Positions 14,711 through 23,475 of a stretch of 43,275 nt of DNA are shown here, one piece after another. The DNA comes from Sphingomonas tagetis (lineage in GTDB: Bacteria; Pseudomonadota; Alphaproteobacteria; Sphingomonadales; Sphingomonadaceae). Location: NCBI RefSeq assembly GCF_024211275.1, contig NZ_JAMLDX010000026.1:1-43275 (forward strand). The letters are read 5' to 3'. Made by a program: the position numbers and the translations under genes. The notes under the pieces were generated by a model. It was not told the origin of the DNA. It searched no databases and worked only from the letters and a program-made list of their open reading frames with translations. Position 1 is the stretch's first letter. Every line of letters starts with the position of its first letter.

Positions 14711-16147
14711 TCAGTCGAGCGACTTGACGATTTCCTCGACCATCTTCTTGGCGTCGGCCAGCAGCATCATGGTGTTGTCCTGATAGAAGACGTCATTGTC
14801 CACCCCGGCATAACCGACACCGCCCATCGAGCGCTTGATGAACAGCACCGTCTTGGCCTTGTTCACGTCGAACACGGGCATGCCATAGATCGGCGAGGAT
14901 TTGTCGGTCTTGGCCGCCGGGTTCACCACGTCGTTGGCGCCGATGATAAAGGCGACGTCGGTCTGGCTGAACTCGGAGTTGATGTCCTCCAGCTCGAACA
15001 CCTCGTCATAGGGCACGTTGGCTTCCGCGAGCAGCACGTTCATATGCCCCGGCATGCGCCCCGCGACCGGGTGGATCGCGTACTTCACGCGCACGCCATG
15101 CTCCTTGAGCTTGTCGCCCATCTCGCGAAGGACATGCTGCGCCTGCGCCACCGCCATGCCATAGCCGGGGACGATGATGACCTGCTCGGCCTGCTGCATC
15201 AGGAACGCAGCGTCTTCGGCCGAGCCGCGTTTCCACGGCCGGTCGGTCTGGGCCGCACCCGCGCCCGCACCGCCGCTGTCGCCGCCAAAGCCACCCGCGA
15301 TCACACTGATGAAGCTGCGGTTCATCGCGCGGCACATGATGTAGCTCAGGATCGCACCCGAGCTGCCGACCAGCGCGCCGGTGATGATCATCGCGGTGTT
15401 GCCGAGCGTGAAGCCCATCGCCGCCGCTGCCCAGCCCGAATAGCTGTTGAGCATCGACACCACGACCGGCATGTCCGCGCCGCCGATCGGGATGATCAGC
15501 AGGAAACCGATCGCGAAGGACAGCGCCAGTACCGTCCAGAATACCCATTCGGGCTGCTCGAGCTGGACGGTGAAGAACGCGATCAGCCCGAGGATGCCCG
15601 CCAGCGTGCCGAGGTTGATGACGTGGCGGCCCGGCAGCATGATCGGCGCGCCGCCCATGTTTCCGTTGAGTTTGAGGAACGCGATCACCGATCCGGAGAA
15701 GGTGATCGCACCGATCGCGACGCCCAGCCCCAGCTCGATCCGGCTGACCGGCAGGATCAGCCCGGCATGTTCGGAAGCCGCCGGAAAGACGATGCCGAAC
15801 GCCTGCGGGTTCAGATACGCCGCGACGCCGACCAGCACGGCGGCAAGACCGACGAGGCTGTGAAAGCCCGCGACCAGCTGCGGCATGTCGGTCATCTTGA
15901 TCTTGCGCGCGACGACCCAGCCGAAGCCGCCGCCGATCGCGATCGCGCCGAGAATCTCGGGCAGTGAGGCGATTTCGTGCGTGATCAGTGTGGTCACCAC
16001 GGCAATGAGCATGCCGGCCATGCCGAAGCGGTTGCCGCGGCGGCTGGTCGCCGGCGAGGACAGGCCGCGCAGCGCGACGATGAAACACACGCCCGCGATC
16101 AGATAGGCGAGCGCAACCCAGGGGTTGACGGGAGCAGCCTCGTGCAT
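14711..16147 (-). CDS. pntB: NAD(P) transhydrogenase subunit beta
   Basis: The protein has 478 residues. With PntAA and PntAB it forms the inner-membrane transhydrogenase that uses proton entry to reduce NADP+ with NADH. The N-terminal half is a multi-span membrane domain (about 1-270). The C-terminal NADP(H)-binding domain (dIII) shows VIIVPGYGMAVAQAQHVLRE, VKYAIHPVAGRMPGHMNVLL, FIIGANDVVNPAA and FIKRSMGGVGYAGVDNDVFY, all hallmark tracts. ATG 16147 is taken because the family begins at this point; a longer frame is spurious. Only 4 bp separate it from pntAB. Confidence 0.96.
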   Translation of the reverse strand: MHEAAPVNPWVALAYLIAGVCFIVALRGLSSPATSRRGNRFGMAGMLIAVVTTLITHEIASLPEILGAIAIGGGFGWVVARKIKMTDMPQLVAGFHSLVGLAAVLVGVAAYLNPQAFGIVFPAASEHAGLILPVSRIELGLGVAIGAITFSGSVIAFLKLNGNMGGAPIMLPGRHVINLGTLAGILGLIAFFTVQLEQPEWVFWTVLALSFAIGFLLIIPIGGADMPVVVSMLNSYSGWAAAAMGFTLGNTAMIITGALVGSSGAILSYIMCRAMNRSFISVIAGGFGGDSGGAGAGAAQTDRPWKRGSAEDAAFLMQQAEQVIIVPGYGMAVAQAQHVLREMGDKLKEHGVRVKYAIHPVAGRMPGHMNVLLAEANVPYDEVFELEDINSEFSQTDVAFIIGANDVVNPAAKTDKSSPIYGMPVFDVNKAKTVLFIKRSMGGVGYAGVDNDVFYQDNTMMLLADAKKMVEEIVKSLD

Positions 16148-16151
16148 CGGC

Positions 16152-16430
16152 TCAGCCCTTCTTCTTGTACATGGCGAGCATGCGCTCGGTGACGGCGAAC
16201 CCGCCAAAGATGTTCACGCTGGCGAGCGCGACGGCGACGAGGCCGAGCCACTTGGCGGTCTCGCTCCCGGCCGCCGCCGACGCGATCAGCGCGCCGACGA
16301 TGATCACCGAGGAAATGGCGTTGGTCACCGCCATCAGCGGCGTGTGCAGCGCCGGCGTAACCGACCACACGACATAATAGCCGACGAAACACGCCAGCAC
16401 GAAGATCGACAGGATCGAGATGAAGTCCAT
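16152..16430 (-). CDS. pntAB: NAD(P) transhydrogenase subunit alpha part 2
   Basis: The protein has 92 residues with three membrane spans: ISILSIFVLACFVGYYVVWS, AISSVIIVGALIASAAAG and LGLVAVALASVNIFGGFAV. The tract VTPALHTPLMAVTNAISSV and the ending FAVTERMLAMYKKKG are diagnostic. It supplies the membrane part of the alpha subunit in species where the alpha subunit is split in two, as here. It lies between pntAA and pntB in one operon. Confidence 0.95.
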   Translation of the reverse strand: MDFISILSIFVLACFVGYYVVWSVTPALHTPLMAVTNAISSVIIVGALIASAAAGSETAKWLGLVAVALASVNIFGGFAVTERMLAMYKKKG

Positions 16431-16456
16431 GTCTGCGCCCCCTTGCGCGTGTTAAA

Positions 16457-17578
16457 TCAGCCGAGCAGCCGCTCGTTCACAACCTTGCCGCCCTGCGTCA
16501 GGCGGATCGCGTTGCCGATCTCTTCGTCGAGCACCGGCTTGCCCACTTCCTTGTCCCAGAAGGCGGACAGGAAGTTGTAGAGATTGCGCGCGAACAGCGC
16601 CGAGGCATCCGATGCCAGCCGCGACGACACGTTGCGGTGGCCGACGATCTTGACGCCGTGCTTCTCGACCACTTCGCCTGCGACCGCGCCCTCGACATTG
16701 CCGCCGCTCTCGACCGCCAGATCGACGATCACGCTGCCCGGCCGCATGCTCGCGATCTGCGCGTCGCTGATCAGGCGCGGGGCCGGGCGCCCCGGGATCA
16801 GCGCGGTGGTGATGACGATATCCTGCTTGGCGATGTGCGACGACACCAGCTCGGCCTGCGCCGCCTTATACTCGTCGCTCATCTCGGTGGCATAGCCGCC
16901 CGAGCCTTCGCCCTCGATCCCCGCGACATTCTCGACGAAGATCGGCTTGGCGCCGAGCGACTGGATCTGCTCCTTGGTCGCCGAGCGCACATCGGTCGCC
17001 GAGACCTGCGCGCCGAGGCGACGGGCCGTGGCGATCGCCTGAAGCCCGGCGACGCCGACCCCCATCACGAACACCTTGGCGGCCGAGATTGTGCCGGCGG
17101 CGGTCATCATCATCGGAAAGGCGCGGCCATATTCGCCGGCCGCGTCGAGCACCGCCTTGTAACCGGCAAGGTTCGACTGCGAGGAGAGGATGTCCATCGA
17201 CTGCGCGCGGGTGATGCGCGGCATGAATTCCATCGCCAGCGCCTCGATCCCGAGCGCGGCATAGTCGTCGACGCGCGCGCGCTCGCCGAACGGGTTGAGC
17301 CCCGCCGCAAGCCATGCGCCGGACTTGATGCCCTTGAGCGCGTCGGGTGCCGGCCCCTGCACGCCGAGCAAGATATCGGCATCGGCGAGCACCTCGGCGC
17401 GCGATCCAACCTTCGCGCCTACCGCGGCAAAGCCCGCATCGTCGAACGACGCGGTGGCGCCAGCACCGGCCTCGACCGCCACCTCGGCGCCGAGCGCGAT
17501 GAATTTCTTGACCGTTTCCGGTGTTGCGGAAACCCGCCGCTCCCCGGCAGCGGTTTCCTTGAGAACTGCAATCTTCAC
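16457..17578 (-). CDS. pntAA: NAD(P) transhydrogenase subunit alpha part 1
   Basis: The protein has 373 residues from a GTG at 17578 preceded by GGAGGGG. It is the NAD(H)-binding dI domain. Landmarks are the N-terminal MKIAVLKETAAGERRVSATP, the catalytic-loop tract SQSNLAGYKAVLDAAGEYGR, the Rossmann motif VFVMGVGVAGLQAIATARRL (about 168-187) and PGSVIVDLAVESGGN. It shares ancestry with alanine dehydrogenase but is followed by pntAB and pntB, which settles the assignment. First gene of the pnt operon. Confidence 0.96.
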   Translation of the reverse strand: MKIAVLKETAAGERRVSATPETVKKFIALGAEVAVEAGAGATASFDDAGFAAVGAKVGSRAEVLADADILLGVQGPAPDALKGIKSGAWLAAGLNPFGERARVDDYAALGIEALAMEFMPRITRAQSMDILSSQSNLAGYKAVLDAAGEYGRAFPMMMTAAGTISAAKVFVMGVGVAGLQAIATARRLGAQVSATDVRSATKEQIQSLGAKPIFVENVAGIEGEGSGGYATEMSDEYKAAQAELVSSHIAKQDIVITTALIPGRPAPRLISDAQIASMRPGSVIVDLAVESGGNVEGAVAGEVVEKHGVKIVGHRNVSSRLASDASALFARNLYNFLSAFWDKEVGKPVLDEEIGNAIRLTQGGKVVNERLLG

Positions 17579-17750
17579 GCTGTTCCGCCCCTCCGTGGAA
17601 TGCGGTCACCGCCCGGCGTCATTGCCGCCAGTCCGGTGATCGCATCGCCCCTTTCGTGTCTAGCCTGCCGGATCGAGCGGCGCCAAGTCCGCCATTCGGC
17701 CAGCGTGTTGCCGAAACGGCATCACTCGATGCCAGCATCGGCTGTCAGAA

Positions 17751-17876
17751 TCAGGATGCGATCAGGAAGATCACCAGCAGCGCGACGACCACCGTAATCG
17801 CGGTGCCGACCTTCAGCATGCGAAGGAACCCGCCATAGGTGTTGTCATGCGCCTTCATCTCGCCGCTCTGGGCCAT
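17751..17876 (-). CDS. aa3-type cytochrome c oxidase subunit IV
   Basis: The protein has only 41 residues: a short polar start (MAQSGEMKAHDNTYGGFLRM) and one membrane span (VGTAITVVVALLVIFLIAS). This is the pattern of the small subunit IV of the alphaproteobacterial aa3 oxidase (COX4_pro_2 family), whose other subunits must be encoded elsewhere. AAGGGGA stands six bases before the ATG at 17876. It lies upstream of pntAA on the same strand, a pairing often seen in sphingomonads. The 172 bases between it and pntAA hold no other gene. Confidence 0.85.
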   Translation of the reverse strand: MAQSGEMKAHDNTYGGFLRMLKVGTAITVVVALLVIFLIAS

Positions 17877-18025
17877 GCGTCGTCCCCTTAATTTGCTCGC
17901 TTGCCAGCCTCCTTAGACGCGGTGTTCCCCACCCTCAACCCCCGCGCGCTTTGGGACGCTTAAGCCGCTCTTTACCCGTTGCCGCTATCCCATCTGCCTA
18001 AGAACGGGACATTGGGGACAGTTGG

Positions 18026-19450
18026 ATGACGCGCAACGGCCAGCGCCAGTTGATGCTGATCGACGACGAGCCGGCACAGCGGCGGCTGGTCGCGGCGATC
18101 GCCGCGCGGCGCGGCTGGCGCACTATTTTCGCTGGTGATGGCGAGACCGCGCTGGCGACGTTGGGCACGCCAGACGGCATGGCGCTGGACGCGATCGTGC
18201 TCGATCACTGGGCGCCGGATTTCGACGTGGCGGGCCTGATCGCCGAACTGCGCGCCAACCGCCCGATGCTGCCGATCCTGCTGCTCACCGCGAATGATTC
18301 GGTGACGACGGCCGTTGCGTCGATGCGCGCGGGCGCGACCGATTTTCTGGTCAAGCCGCTCGCCCCCGATCGCCTCCTTGCCGCGCTCGACACCGCGGTC
18401 GGCGCCAAGGTCACAGGCGAACTTCGTCCGCTCACCGAAAAGCTCACCGCCAACCTCGCCTTCGACGAGATCGTCGGCAGCGCGCCGCAATTCCGCGCCG
18501 CGCTCGCGATCGCGGCAAAGGCCGCCCGCGCTCGCGTCCCCGTGCTGATCGAGGGCGAGAGCGGCGTCGGCAAGGAAGTCGTCGCCGAGGCGATCCACGC
18601 CGCGTCGCCGCGCCATTCGAAACCGATGGTGCGGGTCAATTGCGGCGCGATCCCCGCCAACCTCGTCGAATCCGAGCTGTTCGGGCATGAGAAGGGCGCC
18701 TTCACCGGCGCCTTCGAGCGCAAGATCGGCCGCTTTCAGGAGGCCGATGGCGGCACCATCTTCCTCGACGAGATCGGTGAGATGCCGCTCGAGGCGCAGG
18801 TCAAATTGCTGCGCGTCGTGCAGTCGGGCGAAGTCCACCCGATCGGCGCGCGCCATGTCAGCCAGGTCGACGTGCGCATCATCGCCGCGACCAACAAGAC
18901 GCTGGCGACCGAGGTCGAGGAAGGCCGCTTCCGCGAGGATCTCTATTACCGGCTCAACGTCGTCCAGGTGACGATCCCGCCGCTGCGCGACCGCGGCGGC
19001 GATATCGCCCCGCTCGCCCGCCATCTGCTGGCGCGCATCGGCGAACAGCCGGGGCTGCGTCCGCTCGGCATCACCGATGATGCGATCACCGTGCTTGGCA
19101 GCTATGACTGGCCCGGCAACGTCCGCCAGCTCCAGAACGCACTGTTCCGCGCCGCCGTGCTGTGTGACGGCGACGCGCTGACCCGCGCCGATTTCCCGCA
19201 GATCGCGCAGCTTTCGGGCGGGCGCTCGGGCGTGTCGGGGGGCGGCGGCGCGGCTTCGGGCGCGGGGGTCACCTTGTTCAAGCCCGACGGCAATCTGCGC
19301 GCGCTCGAAGAGATCGAGGCCGACGTCATCCGCCTCGCCATCGGCCATTATCGCGGACGCATGACCGAAGTCGCCCGTCGCCTCGGCATCGGCCGCTCGA
19401 CGCTCTACCGCAAGCTCGGTGAGCTGGGGATCGACCAGAACGCGGCCTGA
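18026..19450 (+). CDS. Sigma-54-dependent response regulator (NtrC family)
   Basis: The protein has 474 residues in three domains. The receiver (about 8-125) has the acidic pair Asp13/Asp14, phospho-acceptor Asp60 (IVLDHWAPD), Thr88 and Lys110. The AAA+ domain (about 148-385) has Walker A GESGVGKE (177-184), the sigma-54 contact loop GAFTGA (224-229), Walker B TIFLDE and the arginine-bearing FREDLYYRLNVV. A Fis-type helix-turn-helix (about 428-470) reads MTEVARRLGIGRSTLYRKLG. It should activate sigma-54 promoters when phosphorylated. No histidine kinase gene lies nearby, so it is an orphan in this window. The HWAPD segment is atypical for the acceptor loop but keeps the Asp. Confidence 0.93.
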   Translation: MTRNGQRQLMLIDDEPAQRRLVAAIAARRGWRTIFAGDGETALATLGTPDGMALDAIVLDHWAPDFDVAGLIAELRANRPMLPILLLTANDSVTTAVASMRAGATDFLVKPLAPDRLLAALDTAVGAKVTGELRPLTEKLTANLAFDEIVGSAPQFRAALAIAAKAARARVPVLIEGESGVGKEVVAEAIHAASPRHSKPMVRVNCGAIPANLVESELFGHEKGAFTGAFERKIGRFQEADGGTIFLDEIGEMPLEAQVKLLRVVQSGEVHPIGARHVSQVDVRIIAATNKTLATEVEEGRFREDLYYRLNVVQVTIPPLRDRGGDIAPLARHLLARIGEQPGLRPLGITDDAITVLGSYDWPGNVRQLQNALFRAAVLCDGDALTRADFPQIAQLSGGRSGVSGGGGAASGAGVTLFKPDGNLRALEEIEADVIRLAIGHYRGRMTEVARRLGIGRSTLYRKLGELGIDQNAA

Positions 19451-19481
19451 CTCCGGCAGTGCGACCGGCTAAAAGGCCGGC

Positions 19482-20228
19482 ATGGCAAATTTTGAAGGAA
19501 AGATCGCGCTGATCACCGGCGCGGCGTCGGGCATCGGCCTGGCCGTCGCCGGGCATCTCGCGGATGCGGGGGCTGCCAAGCTCATCCTCGTCGATCGGGA
19601 TGCAGATGCGCTGGCCGCGGTCGAATTGCGGGCTGCGACAGTGCGGGTTGCCGGCGATGTCGCGGACGAGGCGCTGTGGGATCGGGTCGATCTGGCAGGG
19701 CTCGATCATGCCGTCGTGAACGCGGGGGTCGCGGGCGCATCCACCATCGCCGACCACGACTTCGCCGAATGGCGGCGCATCCTATCAGTCAATCTGGACG
19801 GGGCGTTCCTGACCTTGCGCGCGGCGATGCGGGCGATGAAGGGGCGCGGCGGGAGCATCGTGCTGACCGCCTCGGCGGCGGGGGTGAAGGCCGAACCCGG
19901 TGTCGCCGCCTATGGCTGCTCCAAGGCGGCGCTGATCCATCTCGCCAAGGTCGCGGCGAAGGAGGGGGCAACGGACGGCATTCGCGTCAACGCCATCGCC
20001 CCCGCCGGGGTCGAGACGCGGGTGTGGGACGCAGTGCCGATGTTCGCCGAGCGCGCCGCGCAGATCGGCCGCGACGCCGCCTTTGCGGAGATGGCAAAGC
20101 TCGCCACCCCGCTCGGCCGCTATGCCAAGGCGGACGAGATCGCCGCGCAGATCGCCTTTTTGCTTGGCGAGGAGGGCGCGCTGATCACCGGCACGACATT
20201 GCTCAGCGACGGCGGCTACACGCTCTGA
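19482..20228 (+). CDS. SDR family oxidoreductase
   Basis: The protein has 248 residues, typical of classical short-chain dehydrogenases. The cofactor motif is TGAASGIG (about 12-19), with Asp in LILVDRDAD favouring NAD(H) over NADP(H). Further landmarks are VVNAGVAG, the serine of TASAAGVKAEPG, the catalytic YGCSK, IRVNAIAPAGVETRVWD, and the C-terminal GALITGTTLLSDGGYTL. The substrate cannot be told from sequence. It follows the response regulator at 31 bp, possibly in one transcript. Confidence 0.88.
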   Translation: MANFEGKIALITGAASGIGLAVAGHLADAGAAKLILVDRDADALAAVELRAATVRVAGDVADEALWDRVDLAGLDHAVVNAGVAGASTIADHDFAEWRRILSVNLDGAFLTLRAAMRAMKGRGGSIVLTASAAGVKAEPGVAAYGCSKAALIHLAKVAAKEGATDGIRVNAIAPAGVETRVWDAVPMFAERAAQIGRDAAFAEMAKLATPLGRYAKADEIAAQIAFLLGEEGALITGTTLLSDGGYTL

Positions 20229-20258
20229 CGGCTTGCGTTCGCGAGGCGCGCGCGCCAC

Positions 20259-20278
20259 CATGGTAACCGGTTACCATG
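20259..20278. promoter_or_regulatory. LacI-family-type operator palindrome
   Basis: CATGGTAACCGGTTACCATG is a perfect 20-bp palindrome with the central CCGG and flanking AAC/GTT typical of LacI/GalR-family operators. It ends 13 bases before the ATG of the downstream lipoprotein gene, where bound protein would block initiation. No LacI-type regulator or sugar gene is in the window. Confidence 0.65.
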
Positions 20279-20291
20279 TGGGAGAGACTTC

Positions 20292-20834
20292 ATGCGCTGC
20301 GCTGCCACTTTCGTCTTGCCGCTGATCCTGGCCGCCTGTTCGCAAGCGCCCGAAACCGGCAACACCGCCGACAACGGCGTGCTGCCCGCTGGACCTGAGA
20401 CCGCCATCACCAACGTCACCGACCGCGATCTCCCGCCCGGCCTCATCGAACTGGTCGAAGCGACCGTCCCGGGCATGAAGATCGCAGAGGCCGAGCGCAA
20501 GGAACGCGAGGGCCGCGTCTATTATGACGTCGAGGGCAGCAAGACCGACGGCAGCGAAGTCGAGATCGACGTGCTCCAGCAGCCGGACGGCAGGCTGATC
20601 GCGGTCGAGGTCCAACGCGACATCGACTGGTCCACCGCGCCCGCCGAAGTCCGCGCCGCCGCAGCAGCCAAGGCGGACGCCTTCACGCCCGAGCGCGTGA
20701 TCGAGAGCCGGCAGGTTGATACCGGCGCGCTGATCTATGAGCTGTTCGCGCCGGGCAAGACCGCCGAACCGGCGATGGAAGTGAAGTGGCAGGGCGGCAA
20801 GGCCGAGGTGCTGACGCAGCGCGCGATCCACTGA
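20292..20834 (+). CDS. PepSY-like periplasmic lipoprotein
   Basis: The protein has 180 residues. The ATG has GGGAGAG five bases upstream. A lipobox (VLPLILAAC) puts the lipid on the cysteine near residue 16. The mature part holds two copies of a PepSY-like pattern. One is LIELVEATVPGMKIAEAERK, followed by GRVYYDVEGSKTDGSEVEID. The other is EVRAAAAAKADAFTPERVIE, followed by TGALIYELFAPGKTAEPAME and VKW. PepSY domains are thought to inhibit or modulate partner proteins in the envelope. The gene sits directly behind the LacI-type palindrome, so its expression is probably repressed under some condition. Function is otherwise unknown. Confidence 0.7.
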   Translation: MRCAATFVLPLILAACSQAPETGNTADNGVLPAGPETAITNVTDRDLPPGLIELVEATVPGMKIAEAERKEREGRVYYDVEGSKTDGSEVEIDVLQQPDGRLIAVEVQRDIDWSTAPAEVRAAAAAKADAFTPERVIESRQVDTGALIYELFAPGKTAEPAMEVKWQGGKAEVLTQRAIH

Positions 20835-20904
20835 TCCGTCTCTTGACGGGCAGCGGACTGGCTTCCCATCCTCGCGCGTACACGTGAGGAACGCCCAGAA
20901 CGCC

Positions 20905-23475
20905 ATGCAGCTTGTCATCGTCGAATCGCCGGCCAAGGCCAAAACCATCGAGAAATATCTCGGCAAGGACTATCGCGTCCTCGCCTCCTACGGCCATGTC
21001 CGCGACCTGCCGCCCAAGGACGGCTCGGTGAAGCCTGACGAGGGCTTCGCGATGGATTGGGAGACCTATCCCGACAAGGCCAAGCAATTGAAGGCGATCA
21101 CCGATCTCGCCAAGACGGCCGATCGTCTGATCCTCGCCACCGACCCCGATCGCGAGGGCGAGGCGATCAGCTGGCATGTGCAGGAATTGCTCGCCAAGAA
21201 GAAGGCGCTCCCCAAGGAGGTCGAGCGAGTCACCTTCAACGCGATCACCAAGCCCGCGATCCTCGCCGCAATGGCCGCGCCGCGCCAGCTCGATACCGAC
21301 CTGATCGACGCCTATCGCGCTCGCCGCGCGCTCGACTATCTCGTCGGCTTCACGCTCTCGCCGGTGCTGTGGCGCAAGCTGCCCGGCGCCAAGTCGGCCG
21401 GCCGCGTCCAGTCGGTCGCACTGCGCATCATCGTGGACCGCGAGCGCGAGATCGAGCTGTTCCGCGCACAGGAATATTGGAGCGTCATCGCGCATCTCGA
21501 GCATGACGGCACCGCGTTCGACGCGCGGCTGACGCGGTTCGAGGGCAAGAAGCTCGACCGCCTCTCGATCGGCGACGAGGGCACGGCCAAGCGCGCCAAG
21601 GCCGCGGTCGAGCAGGGACGCTTCACCGTCGCCTCGGTCGAGACCAAGCCGGCAATGCGCAACCCGCCGCCGCCCTTCACCACCTCGACGCTGCAGCAGG
21701 AGGCGGCGCGCAAGCTCGGTTTCTCGGCCAGCCACACGATGCGGATCGCGCAGGGTCTCTACGAGGATGGCGCGATCACCTATATGCGCACCGACGGCGT
21801 GCAGATGGATGGCAGCGCGATCGACGCCGCGCGCAAGGCGATCGTGAACCGCTATCAGGCGAGCTACATCCCCGACAAGCCGCGCCAGTACCAGACCAAG
21901 GCCAAGAACGCGCAGGAAGCGCATGAGGCGATCCGTCCGACCGACTTCAGCAAGGACCGCGCCGGCGGCGGCGATCATGCGCGCCTCTACGAGCTGATCT
22001 GGAAGCGCGCGCTGGCGAGCCAGATGTCGTCGGCCCGGATGGAGCGCACCACGGTCGAGTTGGAAGAACCCACCGGCCAGGACGCGCTGCGCGCCACCGG
22101 CCAGGTGGTGATCTTCCCCGGCTATCTCGCGCTCTACGAGGAAGGCCGCGACGACCCCGTTGGCCGCTCTGGCCAACAGGCCGACGCGGATGCCGACGAG
22201 GATTCGCGCCGCCTGCCGGTGATCCGCAACGGCGACACGCCCGCCAAGAAGGGCGTCGACGCCGAACAGCATTTCACGCAGCCGCCGCCGCGCTTCTCCG
22301 AAGCGTCGCTGGTCAAAAGGCTCGAGGAGCTCGGCATCGGCCGCCCCTCGACCTACGCCTCGATCATTCAGGTGCTCAAGGACCGAAATTACGTCCGAGT
22401 CGAAAAAAATCGTTTCTTTGCAGAAGAGTCGGGCCGCTTGCTGACGGCGTTTCTCGAGCGATTCTTCGAGAAATATGTGAACTACGACTTCACCGCGGGC
22501 CTCGAGGACGAGCTGGACGAGGTCTCCGGCGGGCGCGCCGGCTGGCAGGCCGTGCTCGACGCGTTCTGGAAGGATTTCCGCCCGCGCACCGACGAGGTGA
22601 TGGAGCGCAAGCCGAGCGAGGTGACCGAGGCGCTCGACCAGTTCCTCGAACCCTATCTCTTCCCCGACAAGGGCGACGGCAGCGACCCGCGGCTGTGCCC
22701 GAGCTGCGGCAATGGCCGGCTCGCGCTGCGCGGCGGAAAGTTCGGCGCGTTCGTCGCCTGCTCAAACTATCCGGAATGCAAGTTCACCCGCCGCTTCGGC
22801 CAGCCGGGCGGCGAGGATGGCGGCGATAGCGGCCCCGAAGTGATCGGACAGGACCCGGAGACCGGCGAGGATATCAGCCGCCGCTCGGGCCGCTTCGGTC
22901 CCTATATCCAGCGTGGCGAGGGCAAGGAGGCGGCGCGGGCCTCGATCCCCAAGGACATTCCCGAGTTCGACCTTGATTGGGCGGTCAAGCTGCTCAATCT
23001 GCCGCGCACGATCGGCGATCACCCGGAAACCGGGAACCCGATCACCGCCTCGATCGGCCGCTATGGCCCCTATCTCGCGCATGACGGCAAATATGCCCGG
23101 CTCCAGTCCACCGCCGAGGTGTTCGAAACCGGCATGAACGCCGCGGTGGTCAAGCTGGCGGAAGCGGCCGCGGGCGGCGGTCGCCCGCAACGCGGCTCGC
23201 GCGAGCCATTGAAGGTGATGGGCCCGCACCCGGTGTCGGGCGCGGAAATCAAGCTGATGGAGGGACGCTTCGGCGCGTATCTCACCGACGGCACCACCAA
23301 TGCGACCCTGCCAAAGTCGGTCGATCAGGCCGCACTGACGCTAGAGCAATCGGTCGAGCTGATCGACGCCAAGGCCGCGGCAGGCCCGGCGAAGAAGAAG
23401 GGCGGGCGCAAGACCGCGGCGAAGAAGGCGCCGGCCAAGAAGGCCGCCCCGAAAAAGGCCGCGAAGAAGGGTTAG
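20905..23475 (+). CDS. topA: DNA topoisomerase I
   Basis: The protein has 856 residues. It relaxes negative supercoils by cutting one strand through a tyrosine intermediate. The Toprim domain opens the protein (MQLVIVESPAKAKTIEKYLG, with ATDPDREGEAISWHV). The active-site Tyr293 is in AITYMRTDG. A C-terminal four-cysteine zinc ribbon starts at Cys598 (LCPSCGNG, then CSNYPEC), followed by zinc-less repeats of the same fold (EDISRRSGRFGPYIQRGEGK, ITASIGRYGPYLAHDGKYAR). The protein ends in a lysine/alanine tail (AAKKAPAKKAAPKKAAKKG) that probably aids DNA binding. The ATG at 20905 is preferred over an in-frame GTG at 20884 because the family begins there. Confidence 0.96.
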   Translation: MQLVIVESPAKAKTIEKYLGKDYRVLASYGHVRDLPPKDGSVKPDEGFAMDWETYPDKAKQLKAITDLAKTADRLILATDPDREGEAISWHVQELLAKKKALPKEVERVTFNAITKPAILAAMAAPRQLDTDLIDAYRARRALDYLVGFTLSPVLWRKLPGAKSAGRVQSVALRIIVDREREIELFRAQEYWSVIAHLEHDGTAFDARLTRFEGKKLDRLSIGDEGTAKRAKAAVEQGRFTVASVETKPAMRNPPPPFTTSTLQQEAARKLGFSASHTMRIAQGLYEDGAITYMRTDGVQMDGSAIDAARKAIVNRYQASYIPDKPRQYQTKAKNAQEAHEAIRPTDFSKDRAGGGDHARLYELIWKRALASQMSSARMERTTVELEEPTGQDALRATGQVVIFPGYLALYEEGRDDPVGRSGQQADADADEDSRRLPVIRNGDTPAKKGVDAEQHFTQPPPRFSEASLVKRLEELGIGRPSTYASIIQVLKDRNYVRVEKNRFFAEESGRLLTAFLERFFEKYVNYDFTAGLEDELDEVSGGRAGWQAVLDAFWKDFRPRTDEVMERKPSEVTEALDQFLEPYLFPDKGDGSDPRLCPSCGNGRLALRGGKFGAFVACSNYPECKFTRRFGQPGGEDGGDSGPEVIGQDPETGEDISRRSGRFGPYIQRGEGKEAARASIPKDIPEFDLDWAVKLLNLPRTIGDHPETGNPITASIGRYGPYLAHDGKYARLQSTAEVFETGMNAAVVKLAEAAAGGGRPQRGSREPLKVMGPHPVSGAEIKLMEGRFGAYLTDGTTNATLPKSVDQAALTLEQSVELIDAKAAAGPAKKKGGRKTAAKKAPAKKAAPKKAAKKG

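Noticed and set aside
13736..15967. Plus-strand open frame of 743 codons over the membrane protein and pntB
   Set aside because: It is antisense to well-supported genes, very rich in Arg, His, Asp and Gln, and matches no family. High-GC codon bias creates such frames.
20683..22272. Minus-strand open frame of 529 codons under topA
   Set aside because: It is antisense to the Toprim and active-site region of topA and has no recognisable domain.
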